From: Octodonta nipae
Lineage: Eukaryota; Arthropoda; Insecta; Coleoptera; Chrysomelidae
Length of the DNA stretch: 64,000 nucleotides
Direction: 5' to 3'
NCBI GenBank assembly: GCA_034190945.1
Contig: CM067217.1
Location: 170,944,352-171,008,351 of the forward strand
Of the stretch, positions 1 to 11,273 are shown piece by piece; within the stretch, counting starts at the first letter, position 1, and each line of letters opens with the position of its first letter. Below the pieces are notes generated by a model. That model was given only the letters and a program-made list of their open reading frames with translations, searched no databases and was not told the DNA's origin. The position numbers were made by a program, and so were the translations under genes.

Positions 1-425
1 GTTTGATCTTCTTAGTTCTGTATTTTCAACCAACTACAAAAAGACATGGGCTTTACCTATAAGGTATTTTCTGTTTGATTTTTTCCATTCACCCTTATAA
101 CAAGTCCTTGAATTATAAATTTTCTTTGTAATTTTCCAACGTGCTATTTCAATTTTCCCAATACTCAAAGCTTTTTGATTTTCACGCCATCATTATAAAA
201 TGTATTTTTGAGATTTTTGTTGCTATTTTACCATTCACGCTGCCACTTTTGTCTGATTGATAGTCAACTAGTGCGATTTTTGTCATGCAACTTTAAACTC
301 AGTGATATTGTCTTCTAAATGTTATTTGTGGCATGTTCTAGATTATAAAATATAAAATTCGCAAGAAAACTTAAAAATAATCTCAGTTATATTTTCATAT
401 CATAGTAGAGATGAGTCAACATTTA
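1..425. other. AT-rich sequence, no feature seen
   Basis: No reading frame of note and no repeat I can pair with another part of the window. It runs up to the satellite array. Confidence 0.5.
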
Positions 426-429
426 TTGC

Positions 430-2870
430 TACATATTTAAATAAGTATCTTGGAGGAGGAGAGAAAACCCTAATTAACAGACAAAATAATCAAAGACCTC
501 CTCAAGTATATTTCCGAAATTACTTTCGAATGCGCTATGTGCCAATTTTCGTAACCAATCTTAGAGAATTAGGAAAGAAAACCCTATAGATAATCAAACT
601 ACTCAAAGAGCTCCCAAATTATCTTTCCGAAATTACTAACCAATTTGTCTATGGTCCACTATTTGTAGCCAATTTTAGAGAATGAGGAGAGCAAACCCTA
701 ATGAATAAGCAAAATATGTAAGTTTCCTATTTATTAGGGTTTTTGCTCCTTATTCAAACAAAGACCTTCTCAACTCTCGTTTCAAAATCACTTAACAATT
801 TGTTTAGGGCCCACCCTACGCAATCAATTTTAAAGACTGACGAGAGAAAACCCTAATGAACCGGCAGAATAAACAAGACCTCCTCAACTGTCGTAAATTA
901 CTGTGAGTCAATTTCGGCAGTCAACTTTAGACAATGATGAGAGAAAATCCTAATGAACACAAAAAAATCAAAGACCTCTTCAATTGTATTTCCGAAATTG
1001 CTTACGAATGCGCTTTGGACCAATTTTTGCAATTAATTTTAGAGAATGACGAAACAAAACCCTAATTCATTACCAAACTACTAAAAAAGCTCCGCACTAT
1101 CTTTCCAAAATTACTTACAAATTTGTCTATGGCCCAATCTTCGCAACCAATTTTAGAGAATGAGGAGAGCAAACCCTAATGAATAAACGAAATAAGTATT
1201 TTTCCTATTCATTAAGATTTTCTCGTCTCATTCAATCAAAGACCTTCTCAACTATCTTTTCGAAATCGCTTATTAGTTTGGCTATGATCCACCCTTCGCA
1301 ACCAATTTTAGAGACTGACGAGAGAAAACCCTAATGAACAAACAAAATAATCAAAGACCTCCTCAACTGTATTTCCGAAATTAGTTACAAATGCGCAATA
1401 ATTTTCGCAATTAATTTTTGAGAATGAGGAAGGAAAACCCAAATGAACAGGCAATATTATCAAAGACCTCCTCAACCATCTTCCCGAAATTACTTACGAA
1501 TGCACCATGTGCCAATTTTCGCAACTAATTTTAAAGAATGAGGAAAGAAAACCATAATGAATTGTCAAATTACTAAAAGAGCTACCTTCCCAACTATCTT
1601 TCCGCAAGTATTACCAATTTGTCTATGGCCCAATCTTCGCAACCAATTTTAGAGAATAAGAAGAGCAAACCCTAATGAATAAGTAAAAAAAGTATTTTAC
1701 CTATTCATTAAGGTTTTCTCTTTTCATTCAATCAAAGACCTTCTCAACTATCTATTCGAAATCACTTATCAATTTGGCTAGGGCCCACCCTTCGCAAGCA
1801 ATTTTATAGACTGACCAGAGAAAACACTAATGAACAGGCAAAATATGCAAGTCTTCCTGAACTATCTTTCTAAAATTACTTACGGACAATGATTAGAGAA
1901 AATCCTAATGAGCAGGCAAAATAATCAAAGACCTCCTCAACTTTCTTTCCGAAATTACTTACGAATGCGCTATGTGCCAATTTTCGTAACCAATGTTAGA
2001 GAATTAGGAAAGAAAACCCTAATAAATAAGCAAACTACTCAAAGAGATCCCAAACTATCTTTCCGCAATAACAATTTTTTTCTATGGTCTAATCTTTGCA
2101 ACCAATTTTAGAGAATGAGGAGAGCAAACCCTAATGAATAAACAAAAAAGTATTTTTCCTATTCATTAAGGTTTTCTCTTCTCATTCAATCAAAGACCTT
2201 CTCAACTATCTTTTCGAAATCACTTATTAGTTTGGTTAGGATCCACCCTTCGCAACCAATTTTAGAGACTGACGAGAGAAAACCCTAATAAACAGACAAA
2301 ATAATCAAAGACCTCCTCCTCAACAGTATTTCCGAAATTACTTACGAATGCGCTATGGGAGAATTTTCGCAATTAATTTTAGAGAATGAGGAAGGAAAAC
2401 TCTAATGAACAGGCAAAATTATCAAAGACCTCTTCAACTATTTTTCCCAAATTACTTACGAATACACTATGTGCCAATTTTCTCAACTAATTTTAGAGAA
2501 TGAGGAAAGAAAAGCCTAATGAATTAGCAAACTACTAAAAGAGTTCCCCAACTATCTTTCCGAAATTACTTACCAATTTGTCTATGGCCCAATCTTGAAA
2601 ATGAGGAGAGCAAACTCTAATCAATAAGCAAAATAAGTTGTTTTCCTATTCATTGTTTTCTGTTCTCATTCAATCAAAGACCTCGTCAACTGTCTTTTCG
2701 AAATTACTTATCAATTTGTCTAGGGCCCACCCTTCACAACCAATTTTAGAGCCTGACGAGAGAAAACCCTAATGAACAGGCAAAATATGCAAGATCTCCT
2801 CAACTATTTTTCCGAAATTACTTACGAATGCTCCGTTAGTCAGTTTCCTCAACAAATTTTAGAGAATGCG
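430..2870 (+). repeat. Higher-order satellite array, about 480 bp unit
   Basis: The motif AAAACCCTAATGAA recurs about twenty times with variation, each time near phrases such as AAAGACCTCCTCAAC and CCGAAATTACTTACGAA. These form subunits of roughly 95-155 bp. Four subunits make a higher-order unit of about 460-495 bp: the variant GCAAACCCTAATGAATAA (or close forms) recurs near 691, 1170, 1666, 2124 and 2609. Each higher-order unit also has an inverted pair, GAATGAGGAGAG...AATGAATA then TATTCATTAAGG...CTCATTC, separated by about 20 nt (around 678-757, 1158-1233, 1651-1730, 2110-2188, 2597-2670). Short reading frames inside it are fortuitous. Related snippets occur near 38.08 and 38.32 kb. Confidence 0.9.
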
Positions 2871-4317
2871 AAATTATTTATCTTATTTTAATCATTATTT
2901 GTGTGTAAAATATTCGACTTTCAGTTGGATACCAATGTATTTAAACACAAATTTCAAGTTCAAACTTTTTCTACATAAAATCCCTAATGCCACCGGACTA
3001 TTACCAAGAATAGATAGCGCTTCACCTCTCACATCTTTGAAATGATTTCTTAAAAGTTCTGAACATCGTACACGACTTCCACATCTACTTTGAATATAAT
3101 TTCGCACGTTTCAACTTGTCCAATTATAGTTGTGCACAACTTCAGAAAACTAAAATCCCCATTTCCATTCTGTTTCTCTACTCAAATCAAATTCTTTTTC
3201 GTTTTTCTTCATGCAAATCTAAAGTTTTTTTGCCCTCACAATAGGATCGCGTTGGCCTTCCAATGAATATATGGGGGAACATCCGGCGAGAAATATATAG
3301 ATTCAATAACCGACGTGGAAAAGAAAAATTACGAATTCGAAATTTATTCCGTTGAAAAGGCAACAAAAATCGCGGAATAATCTTCCAGGATATTTCCCAG
3401 GAGTATGTGGATGTGTTGCCCCGATTAGATGGGGGCTCGACGAGATGGGGGTGGGAGGAGCTACTTTGTCGACCAGATGGTCAACAGGCAACAGATTTTC
3501 GCCACTCGTACGAGGATTTTCCGTGTTAAATATAAAAGTTCGATAAACATTAGTCGACTTTCGGGGCGTATTAGCGGGAAAAGTGATACAAAGTCTTCGA
3601 AAGGGGAGGATTTTGGGGGTTTTTAGAGTGCTCGTCCTCGGAGTAATCCGTTGAATTATTAATAGTTTCCGATATATTAAATGGAAAGTATGTTCGGCAA
3701 AAACCCTGGGAAGTGATAAGTGCATGGCCTCAGAAATACACACGTCGAAAACTTTAATTTGCGTTTTACTTAACTCAGAACCAGATATAGAGCTCGAACT
3801 TGAAGTTCGTTCTGTGGAAAATATAAAGTTTTGAACAAAGTAGGTTTTTGATCCTTGACATTCTAAAATTCTAAAATAAGTTTAAGCAAGTTTTCTATCA
3901 TATTTAAACGGAAATTCACCGCAGAAAGCTTTTGTCTAGTAGAGTAACTGTCATCCTTGTATCGTCAGGGACTAAACAGGATAGTGTGCCATGTAATTAC
4001 GAACCACATTTTATGATTTGGGTAGATAATGATTGAATTATCTCATTTTTAACCGACTTCCAAAAAAGAGGAGGTTATCAATTCGTCTACAACTTTTTTT
4101 ATCTATGACGAGCGATTATTAAAAAACGGCTTGAACAATTTTGATGATTTAAACTACATTATATTACGGAACATTACAGAAAGGTCCCATATAATTTTCA
4201 ATAACATATACTAGAAGTTGTTGTTGTTACAAACCGTCGGTTTTAATTCAAAATTTGTACAGTCATACAATAAACTCTATTCAACAGAAATAATTCACAA
4301 TAGTTATTTATCAACAA
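2871..4317. other. Intergenic sequence with one GC-richer block
   Basis: No gene is recognised. Positions 3245-3760 are clearly richer in G and C than their surroundings and carry overlapping open frames on both strands (the longest on the minus strand, 3303-3743), but none has recognisable protein motifs or codon structure. The block could be a conserved non-coding segment or an untranslated exon. Around 4042-4098 is the phrase AACCGACTTCCAAAAAAG followed by GAGGAGG, a module I know as a dispersed repeat in insect genomes; its boundaries cannot be set from one copy. Confidence 0.4.
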
Positions 4318-6456
4318 AAATGACTATATTTTTGATGATCAGTATGGGGATCTCGGAAACAAGCGGAGATAGAGCAATGGTTAAATTGGGAAAGATTTGC
4401 AGTTTTACTGGCCCAATTTAATGACACTTTCGGATTTTTGTAAAAAGTCATGGCTTACTAGATATTTTGAAAAAACGAAATTCTGTCGATTTAGTCAAAT
4501 ACTTCTAGCTCCTTTGTTTTTGATTTTATAAAAAAAGTGTAAATATCAAAATTGAAGGGAATTGTATCCCGAATATGATTGTCATGGCCTCGTTTGCGTG
4601 TTAGCTCTCGTTTTCGAGATATGACACAAACTTGTCTTTTTTGAATGGAATGGAATCGATATAGTTATTCATAAAATGGATGGATGCTTTGCTCTCTTAT
4701 TTTCACTTTTAACGTAGATAGCCATGAAAAAGATTGTTTTCACTTTGACGTTTCCTCATTTGAGAGTAATTCCATTAGTAGTGCTAAACAGATAGTCGAT
4801 ATTGACAAGTTTTCGTGATAAATTGGAATATTCTAACGAAGAAAAACTGAATATGGTGGAATGTTATATCTTATGCCATAAAAATTCAGTTCGTGTAGCT
4901 GAGGAATACTTTCATAGATATTTTTATCGTCGTCAACCTGCTCTATGTACATTTAAGAGGCTTTACGATAGTTTACGCAGATATGGATCTTTTACTAAAC
5001 CACCAAAGGAACGTAATCAAATTAACGAAGCAGCACAAATAAATGTTTTGGCAATGGTAAATCAAAATCCATCTACATCAACTCGTGAGATTGCGGCAGA
5101 AGCTGGCACATCTCAACGAACTGTAGTTGAGATATTGAAAGCGCACAAGTTCCACCCGTACAAACTTTCAGTTTCACAAACTTTGCATGCTAGTGACGAA
5201 CATCGACGTATTTTGTTTTGTACATGGTTTAGAGACATATACAGTTTCCCTTAAAGGTGTTATGGTCAGATGAAACTAGATTTACTTACTGCGGTATGTT
5301 CAAGAGACACAACGAGCATATCTGGACTAAAGAAAGCCCTTACCATGTAGAACAAAGACGACCCCTGATAAAATTTGGTTTTAATGTTTGGTGTGGTATC
5401 ATAGGGTCTACTATTCTGGGGCCTTTTATTTATGACGAATCACTTAATGGGGAGCGCTACTTGCATTTCTTGCAACACACTTCAAGACATGTTGCATAAT
5501 TTGAATTTGAGAACTCGTTTAGAAATTGAGTGGTTCCAACATGATGGAGCACCTGCTCATAACTCGTTTTTAGTAAGACAACACTTAGATAATATCTATC
5601 CAAACTCTTGGATAGGAAGAAATGGCCCACGCGAATGGCCACCCCGGTCTCCCGATTTGGGAGTTATAGAATTCTATTTATGGGATGCATACGAACATAC
5701 AACAGAAAGTATGAGAAAGTTGGTGACCTAAGAAGGGAGGCGGTATTACAAGCAATTGAAGAAATTGATAGGTGGTCTATGCAGAAAGCGGTAACGTCAA
5801 TCTTAAAAAGATGCAATTTTTGTCTAAATAGCAATGGTGGACTTTTCGAACAAAAATTGTCACCATTATTATGTACTTTAATTTCTTAAGTAAGTTCCTA
5901 CTTATTTAGTTTTTTCGTTATATCTGATATACCTAATAAAAAAATCGTTCAATGTTTTTTGGAATAGTTATTAATAAATCAATATATTTCATTAACTACG
6001 TTAAAAATGAAAATAAGAGAGAAAAGCATTCATAACTCCGTTATTTTTATAAATAACTATATCGAGTATTATATCGTTGAAAATCTCTAAAAATGTCCGA
6101 TTTTTTGAGGCCATAGCCAACTATGGTTTCCATTCTAAAAAAGATAAGTTTGTGTCATATCTTGAAAACTAGAGCTGTCACGCAAACGAGGACATGACAT
6201 TCATATTCGGGATACAATTCCCTTCAATTTTTATATTTTCACTTTTTTATAAAATCAAAAACAAAGTAGTTAGAGGGATTTGACTAAATCGACAGAATTT
6301 CGTTTTTTCAAAATATCTAGTAAGCCATGACTTTTTACAAAAATCCGAAAGTGTCATTAAGCCAGTAAAACTGCAAATCTTTCCCAATTTAACCATTACT
6401 CTATCTCCCCTAGTTTCCGAGATCTTCATACTGATCATCAAAAAAAACTCACCCTG
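4318..6456 (+). mobile_element. Tc1/mariner-superfamily element with about 400 bp inverted repeats
   Basis: Sequence at about 4325-4720 recurs inverted at about 5992-6450. Shared phrases include GATGATCAGTATG with its complement near 6430, the AAAGTCATGGCTTACTAG phrase near 4445 with its complement near 6320, and AACGTAGAT near 4712 with its complement near 5995. The right arm has an extra insertion of about 60-80 bp. The right end reads CACCCTG followed by TA, as expected for a TA-inserting element; the matching left tip is degenerate. A broken transposase lies between the arms. The right end stops about 230 bp upstream of the TATA-like box of the host gene at 6764. Confidence 0.85.
4802..5889 (+). 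pseudogene. DD41-type Tc1/mariner transposase, frameshifted
   Basis: This once encoded a DNA-cutting and joining transposase. Three frames must be joined to read it. Positions 4802-5254 give a helix-turn-helix region (YSNEEKLNMVECY, then STREIAAEAGTSQRTVVEILK, HPYKL). Positions 5257-5499 carry the first catalytic aspartate in WSDETRF and NEHIW. After about 5485 another frame carries the second aspartate in WFQHDGAPAH, then WIGRNGPREWPPRSPDL. The third catalytic position reads E (VIEF), 41 residues after the second aspartate, where relatives usually have D. A further shift near 5700 leads to the C-terminus (REAVLQAIEEI). No clear ATG starts the first segment. At least three frame breaks make it inactive. 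Confidence 0.85.
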
Positions 6457-6639
6457 TATACAGGAGTAATATTCAACGCCATTGTTCAATATAACGAGTT
6501 CCATCAATTATCAAGAATATTCGTTATATTTAATGCAAAATTCTGTGAAATTGCTGAATTTTCTTATATGTTGTCGAGACAGAAAGTAAAAACTGTTTAA
6601 AGAAACAGATTTTTTAAATTTCTCGGTGTGAGATTTGTC

Positions 6640-6763
6640 GAAGTAACTTGGATCACGTGACCCACGCTCGTCGCCCTTTCCCGTGTATAAACAACGACCG
6701 GGACGTTTTGTGAGTGTTGTCTAAACGTTTTCTGTTTGTAAAGTGTGAAAATAAATAGTGAAA
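6640..6763 (+). promoter_or_regulatory. Putative promoter and 5' leader of the AT-hook gene
   Basis: A palindromic E-box TCACGTGA lies at 6653-6660. A TATA-like TATAAA lies at 6686-6691, and a purine-led GTGAGTG occurs about 25 bp downstream at 6709-6715 as a possible start region. That leaves a leader of about 50 nt before the ATG at 6764. The placement is inferred from spacing only; no transcript evidence is available. Confidence 0.45.
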
Positions 6764-7426
6764 ATGTCCGAGGTTGATGCTGTAAATACGAGCAATGCCG
6801 TAAATGAAGATACTGTACAGAATGACAAAGCAGCCAAAGGTAGGAAATCCAAGTCTCCTAGGGTGTCTACAATTGATAGGGCTAGAGAAGAGAGTGAAGC
6901 CATAACTAAGGGTTTGGGACCTGAAGTGGAAGGCAGACGTCGTACAAGATCGGCAGCTAAAGGTGTTCCTGCAACACCTCCACCACCAGCTAAAAAAGAG
7001 AGAAAAAGCTCTAGTACTGGTAAATCTCGAGGCAGGCCGAAAAAAAGTGCAGAAGAAAGTAGTGATTCCCAAACCTCTGAAACTTCTGTCACTGAGAATG
7101 AAGAAGCTAAAAGCAATGATGAGAGCAAAAATGATTCAGCGGAAACAAATTCTCATGAAGAAAAAGAAGAAACTGCAAACAACAATGCTGAAGCTTCAAA
7201 AGATTCTTCAGAAGCCACAGAAAACGGAGCAAAAGAAGACAGCGTTGACGCTGCCGCTTCAGAAGATGAAAAAAAAGACGATGAAGAAAACAAAACAAAT
7301 AGCAGTAGTTCGGCAGCGGCGGCAGATAATTCTACGGCGGACGAAACTGAATCTGCCCCCAGTTCAGCGGCTGCCACCACAACGGAAGGCGATACCGCAT
7401 CTAATGATGAGAAACCGGCAGAGTAA
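6764..7426 (+). CDS. Acidic AT-hook protein, putative chromatin-associated factor
   Basis: A single open frame of 220 residues. I chose the ATG at 6764 (context GAAAATGT); the frame could extend two codons upstream only by using GTG. The N-terminal third is basic: GRKSKSPR near residue 25, then RRRTRSAAKG near residue 58, a short proline run (TPPPPAKK) and one AT-hook core, RGRPKK, near residue 88, which in HMGA-like proteins binds the minor groove of AT-rich DNA. The remaining part is low-complexity, rich in E, D, S, N and A, and acidic, ending EKPAE. Such a basic/AT-hook plus acidic-tail layout fits a nuclear DNA-associated protein. I do not recognise a specific orthologue. GTAAGG overlaps the stop, so a spliced form reading past it is possible. 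Confidence 0.65.
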   Translation: MSEVDAVNTSNAVNEDTVQNDKAAKGRKSKSPRVSTIDRAREESEAITKGLGPEVEGRRRTRSAAKGVPATPPPPAKKERKSSSTGKSRGRPKKSAEESSDSQTSETSVTENEEAKSNDESKNDSAETNSHEEKEETANNNAEASKDSSEATENGAKEDSVDAAASEDEKKDDEENKTNSSSSAAAADNSTADETESAPSSAAATTTEGDTASNDEKPAE

Positions 7427-7699
7427 GGTTGGGGGTTCGAAAGTCTGATTTTCAAGAGATGCATGCGTGCGATCGCCCCTTCCCTTTTTTGCCTGCGTTT
7501 CCTCTTCTCCGAACCCCTAATTAATATTTTGGAAATTACACATACATCGCATTAAAATCTCTTATTAATATAATAATATTGATCATTAATTTTTAGCGGG
7601 ACGTTGTCACATTGACAATAATTTACTTAACATGTTCTTGCTTATTAAGGCCTATAGACCATATTGTTATAAGATTTTTTTGTTTTATTTGATATTTAT
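7427..7699 (+). other. Probable 3' untranslated flank of the AT-hook gene
   Basis: No further open frame follows the stop. ATTAAA near 7551 could act as a variant polyadenylation signal; no canonical AATAAA is seen before the Penelope fragment begins at about 7700. Confidence 0.35.
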
Positions 7700-7893
7700 T
7701 ATTATTATGAATTAGGGTAGGTTCCGGGTGAGAACCGCGTGTGAATCTATTAAATGCTCGACGTTTCGACTCCTGCTTTGGAGCCATTCTCAAGAGACAA
7801 AAGTGAAAAAGGGTTTCAGAGTCTAGATCGAACTCGGGACCTCAATCTGCCTACTCCTACTCCTACTAAGAGTCACTAGGTAACTGAACTAAG
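7700..7893 (-). mobile_element. Penelope-like element (PLE-1) terminal-repeat fragment
   Basis: About 190 bp closely matches the terminal module of the PLE copies at 10.2, 15.6, 18.2 and 20.9 kb: GGTTCCGGGTGAGAACCGCG, the hammerhead-like core, then the segment encoding the protein C-terminus (complement of CTCAATCTGCCTACTCC). The rest of the element is missing. It differs by scattered substitutions and a duplicated ACTCCT triplet region near 7850, so it is older than the composite. Confidence 0.85.
7757..7796 (-). ncRNA. Hammerhead-ribozyme-like core, PLE-1 fragment
   Basis: On the minus strand: CTC, TTGAGAA, T, GGCTCC, loop, GGAGTC, GAAACGTC, GAG. The boxes correspond to the hammerhead CUGAUGA and GAAA boxes with U at position 3 and A at position 8, which can still pair, and with the variable position 7 changed to G. 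Confidence 0.55.
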
Positions 7894-10189
7894 CTGTTCA
7901 GTTCAAGAAACTTCGAGGCATGTCGAAACTGTTTAACCGCCGAAGATTGAAAATGTCAAATATTAATAACGTCAAGAATATTAAAAATGTTAATAACATG
8001 GATAATGTCAAAATGTCAAAAATGTTAAAATTTAAAAAAAAATACCAAAAAGGCAAAAAATATCAAAAATGGCAGTAACAAAAAAAAAGGAAAACGGGCA
8101 GTACCATATATCAAAAATCTTCACACGTGAAATATTTTTAGCTCTTCATATTAAATCCCAAAATAATGTATTGTTAGAAGCCGTTGTAGCCATCATAATT
8201 ATAAGGTGTGAACATTACCAAATGAATAAAGATTCAAGATAAACACCTCAAATACGCCCATTTGTCTACTCCGTGCAAAGCCATTATTATTAATAACAAA
8301 ATATGAGTTATATTGCATGATAATTAAGTCTTAAAGGATTAGAAAATCTGGTGACAAATTGTCAGTCAGCTCACAAAAAATTATATTCAGATTTGCGACT
8401 TCTTTTAAGTTCTAGGAAACCATAAAATAATATTTTTTTCCTTTTTAGTGGTCCCAAATTATTAAGAAAAATTAAAATAATATATATACAACTTCAATAA
8501 TTATTTTGAAAGGTAATTTAGTGAATAATAAAAAATTAAAAGTCTTAATCTTCTTAATTAAAAAATCACTTAAATTCCATTTATTTCTATCTCTTATAGA
8601 GTTCTATATGATCTAATAACTTGAAATAAATGTTACGTAAATATGATACTCAAGATCCTTAACAGTTTTCATTTTAATTGTGGAAATTTAAACACTCCGA
8701 AGTAATATCATTTGCATTGAAATGGAGCCATAAAAATTCCTCTTTTACGATTATAATAATAGAATTTGACTTTTAAGCCGTGATAAGAGTTTTTTTTAGT
8801 AAAGCGGAAATTGAATGAAGATTATGGCAATTTGGATTAAAGCTTTTAATCCCGGGATAGTCTTTGAATGAAAATATACCCAGAGAAACAATTCATTATT
8901 TTAACAACGGATAATACAGAGTATGGAAAATAAAGGTGGCAGCAATCAGCTCTATCTGAAACTTTGATGTATGGGGTTGAAATAAGTATTGGATGATTGT
9001 AGAATAAAACCAGAAACAATTTAGAAAATAATAAATTCTAAACAAAGCAAATATTTTTCCAAATATTGGCTAACAAAATAATAACAAATAAATAATAAAT
9101 TATACAGGAACATATAAAAGAAAAAAAATACACATACTTTATCAGACAAACGACGTTAAGGAAAAATATTTTCTCCAAAAGACTGTAGCCAAGGCTTTTA
9201 ATACTACAAAAGCAGATATTCATGTCAGATCAAAACTTTAATGTTAATAAAGCTATTAAATGTATCAAATTTGATCAAGATTGCTGATACTGTGATATGA
9301 TCAGGCCTTACCAACATTAAAAAATTAAAAATAAATGTCAAAGGGTAGCGGGCAGTGGCGGATTCATCCCCTCCCCCCAAGCTTAAAACCAATGGAAAAA
9401 ACTTTTAATAATAGTAAATACTAAACTAATTTACTAATAAACCGATAATATCAAGTTCTATGATCTACAACAGCAAGAAAAAAGGCAGTTATTTAATACA
9501 ACAACGAAGTGTAGTTATAACTAACCCTTGGTAACCTGTGAGCATTCTCAGTGATTTTAACAACAGTTACTTCAGAGGCACAACAGTGTCAAGGTGAGCT
9601 TTAGTTTTACTTTGATTCTTTTCCAATGAGCCAATACTGTCGTTTTACCAGTTCTACTCTAAATTTAAGGCCGGTATTACATTGTCAAAGATCTTTGATA
9701 AAATCTTTTATATAACATTTGAGCAAATATTGGATATGAATGTCAGGACAAATATCAATAAATGACATATTTGCACTACATTAAATATTTGATCAAATAT
9801 TTTTTATATAAAATTAGAAATTTTATGCTTGTTTGTGCTATTGAGGTTTGTTTTGATGATCAATTTGAAAAGAAAAAGTAACTTCTGGACTCAAATACAT
9901 TTTGGCTCCAATTTATGACAATTGTAACCAAAATAAACATTAACAGTGTTCATGTTTTAGGAGGGGAGCCCGGGTTGCTAAATTTGCTTTACTAAAGAGT
10001 CTTGGGGACCTGTTGGATCGTGAATATTAGGTCCTAAAACGAACAAAGGCTTATGTAAAGTTTCTCATTTTAGTAGGAGGCAGAAAAAAGAAAATTTTAG
10101 CGTATTCTTATCTTTCTCTCTTTTTCTTCGTTTTTTGTTCTCCCTCTCTAATTTGTATTCTTTGTCTATATTTTACAAATGTATTTTAA

Positions 10190-10192
<3 letters not shown>
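7894..10192. other. AT-rich intergenic sequence
   Basis: No gene recognised. Positions about 7945-8090 hold a degenerate simple repeat built on AATGTCAAA and AATGTTAA. Near 9670 the phrase GGCCGGTATTACATTGTCAAA followed by AT-rich sequence resembles the tip of a small DNA element, but I found no partner end. Confidence 0.4.

Positions 10193-10225
<33 letters not shown>
10193..10225. repeat. (TA)n microsatellite abutting the PLE-1 3' end
   Basis: A pure AT alternation of about 33 bp directly joined to the CTGAGAGGC end of the PLE copy. Confidence 0.95.
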
Positions 10226-10226
<1 letters not shown>

Positions 10227-10300
10227 TGAGAGGCTTCCGCGGTCATTATTATGAACTAAGCTAGGTTCCGGGTGAGAACCGCGTCTGAATTTATTAAATA

Positions 10301-10340
10301 CTCGACGTTTCAACTCCTGCTTTGGAGCTATTATCAAGAG
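10301..10340 (-). ncRNA. Hammerhead-ribozyme-like core, PLE-1 truncated copy
   Basis: Minus strand: CTC, TTGATAA, T, AGCTCC, loop, GGAGTT, GAAACGTC, GAG. Relative to the other copies the outer pair of stem II changed from G-C to A-U on both arms, so pairing is kept. Confidence 0.6.
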
Positions 10341-10359
10341 ACAAAAGTGAAAAAGAGTT

Positions 10360-11228
10360 TCAGACTCTAGATCGAACTCGGGGCCTCAATCTGCCTACTC
10401 CCCAAGAGTCACTAGGTAACTGAACTGAATTTGAATCTGCTCTGCTTCTTTTATTTATAGTTGGCGCTGGGTTAGAAGGGGATGTCGCGTGATGAGGCTG
10501 TGTTGTGATTGGTTGGGTATTTGTGGGCGTGTCTGTTTTGTTTAATCTGGCAATTACGGAGGTCCAAGCTGTGGGAAGGCGAGTGCTGTCATCGCGTCTA
10601 TTTAGACAGACAGGTCTTTTCTCTATTTCGATGGCTTCGCGAATAGTGGATGCCCTAAGAGAATTGAGAGATATGATAGTCCTACTGTCCTCGAAGTTGA
10701 TAGAGTGCCCTGTTTGGATATGGTGATGCGCGAGAGCTGAAGTCGGATCTTTTTTACGAACTGACAGAGAGTGTTCATATACTCGATGGTTAACGCGCCT
10801 GTTGGTACGACCGATGTAGCTTTGTGGGCAATCGCGACATGAGATTTCGTACACTCCTCGGTCCTCGTTAGGTACTTTGTTAAGTTGCCTATAGTTTGAG
10901 TGGTGTTGAAGACAGTCTTTATTTGATGTCGTTGTAAAATCCGTGCTATTTTGTCAGTGACTCCTCGAATGTCTGGAAGTACGGCTTTTTGATGTTGTTG
11001 TTCTGTTTCTGGCGGGGTTGGTGTGATTGGGGGTTGTTGAGATTGATGAATTATACGCGCAATGTGGTCCGGATGATAACCGTTTTGTCGAAGGATTTGT
11101 TGAAGATTATTAAGTTCGTTTTGTCTATTGTCAATATCTGTTAAACGAATAGATCTAAGAGTCAAAGATTTCATTGCAGAACTCAATTGGGCAGGATGGT
11201 GGTGTGATTTGGCATTTAAGTATCGATT

Positions 11229-11230
<2 letters not shown>
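10360..11230 (-). pseudogene. PLE-1 RT/GIY-YIG endonuclease, C-terminal remnant
   Basis: Two overlapping minus-strand frames cover the C-terminal third of the PLE protein. The upstream part (to about 10870) has the linker with SAMKSLTLRSIRLTDIDNRQ and ends in a frameshift where the intact copies read GNLTGNPKDKVPNEDRG. The downstream part (10360-10854) has the GIY-YIG endonuclease, VYEISCRDC...YIGRTNRRVNHRVYEH, the REAIEIEKRP segment and the C-terminus. The reverse transcriptase domain is missing, so it cannot be autonomous. Substitutions relative to the composite show it is an older insertion. Confidence 0.9.

Positions 11231-11272
<42 letters not shown>
11231..11272. repeat. (TA)n microsatellite at the 5' side of the truncated PLE-1
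   Basis: Pure TA alternation of about 42 bp joined directly to the broken 5' end of the PLE copy. Confidence 0.95.

Positions 11273-11273
<1 letters not shown>

Larger units (their letters stand above)
10226..11230 (-). mobile_element. PLE-1, 5'-truncated and decayed copy
   Basis: A minus-strand copy beginning at the element's 3' tip (CTGAGAGGCTTCCGCGGTC) and stopping within the region between the reverse transcriptase and endonuclease domains, where it meets a second (TA)n tract. Both ends abut (TA)n, so the insertion lies inside one microsatellite. Confidence 0.9.

Noticed and set aside
430..2870. CCCTAA words as telomeric repeat
   Set aside because: They occur once per subunit within a longer complex monomer, not as a tandem hexamer.
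430..2870. CRISPR-like array
   Set aside because: The repeats are long, diverged and of variable spacing, in an animal-type sequence; there is no short identical repeat with unique spacers.
3303..3743. 146-codon minus-strand frame as a gene
   Set aside because: Overlapping frames of similar length exist on the other strand, and the residue mix shows no domain or family motif.
6721..7464. Several overlapping frames on both strands across the AT-hook gene
   Set aside because: They are shadows of low-complexity codon repeats; only the 6764-7426 frame has a good start context and a sensible composition.
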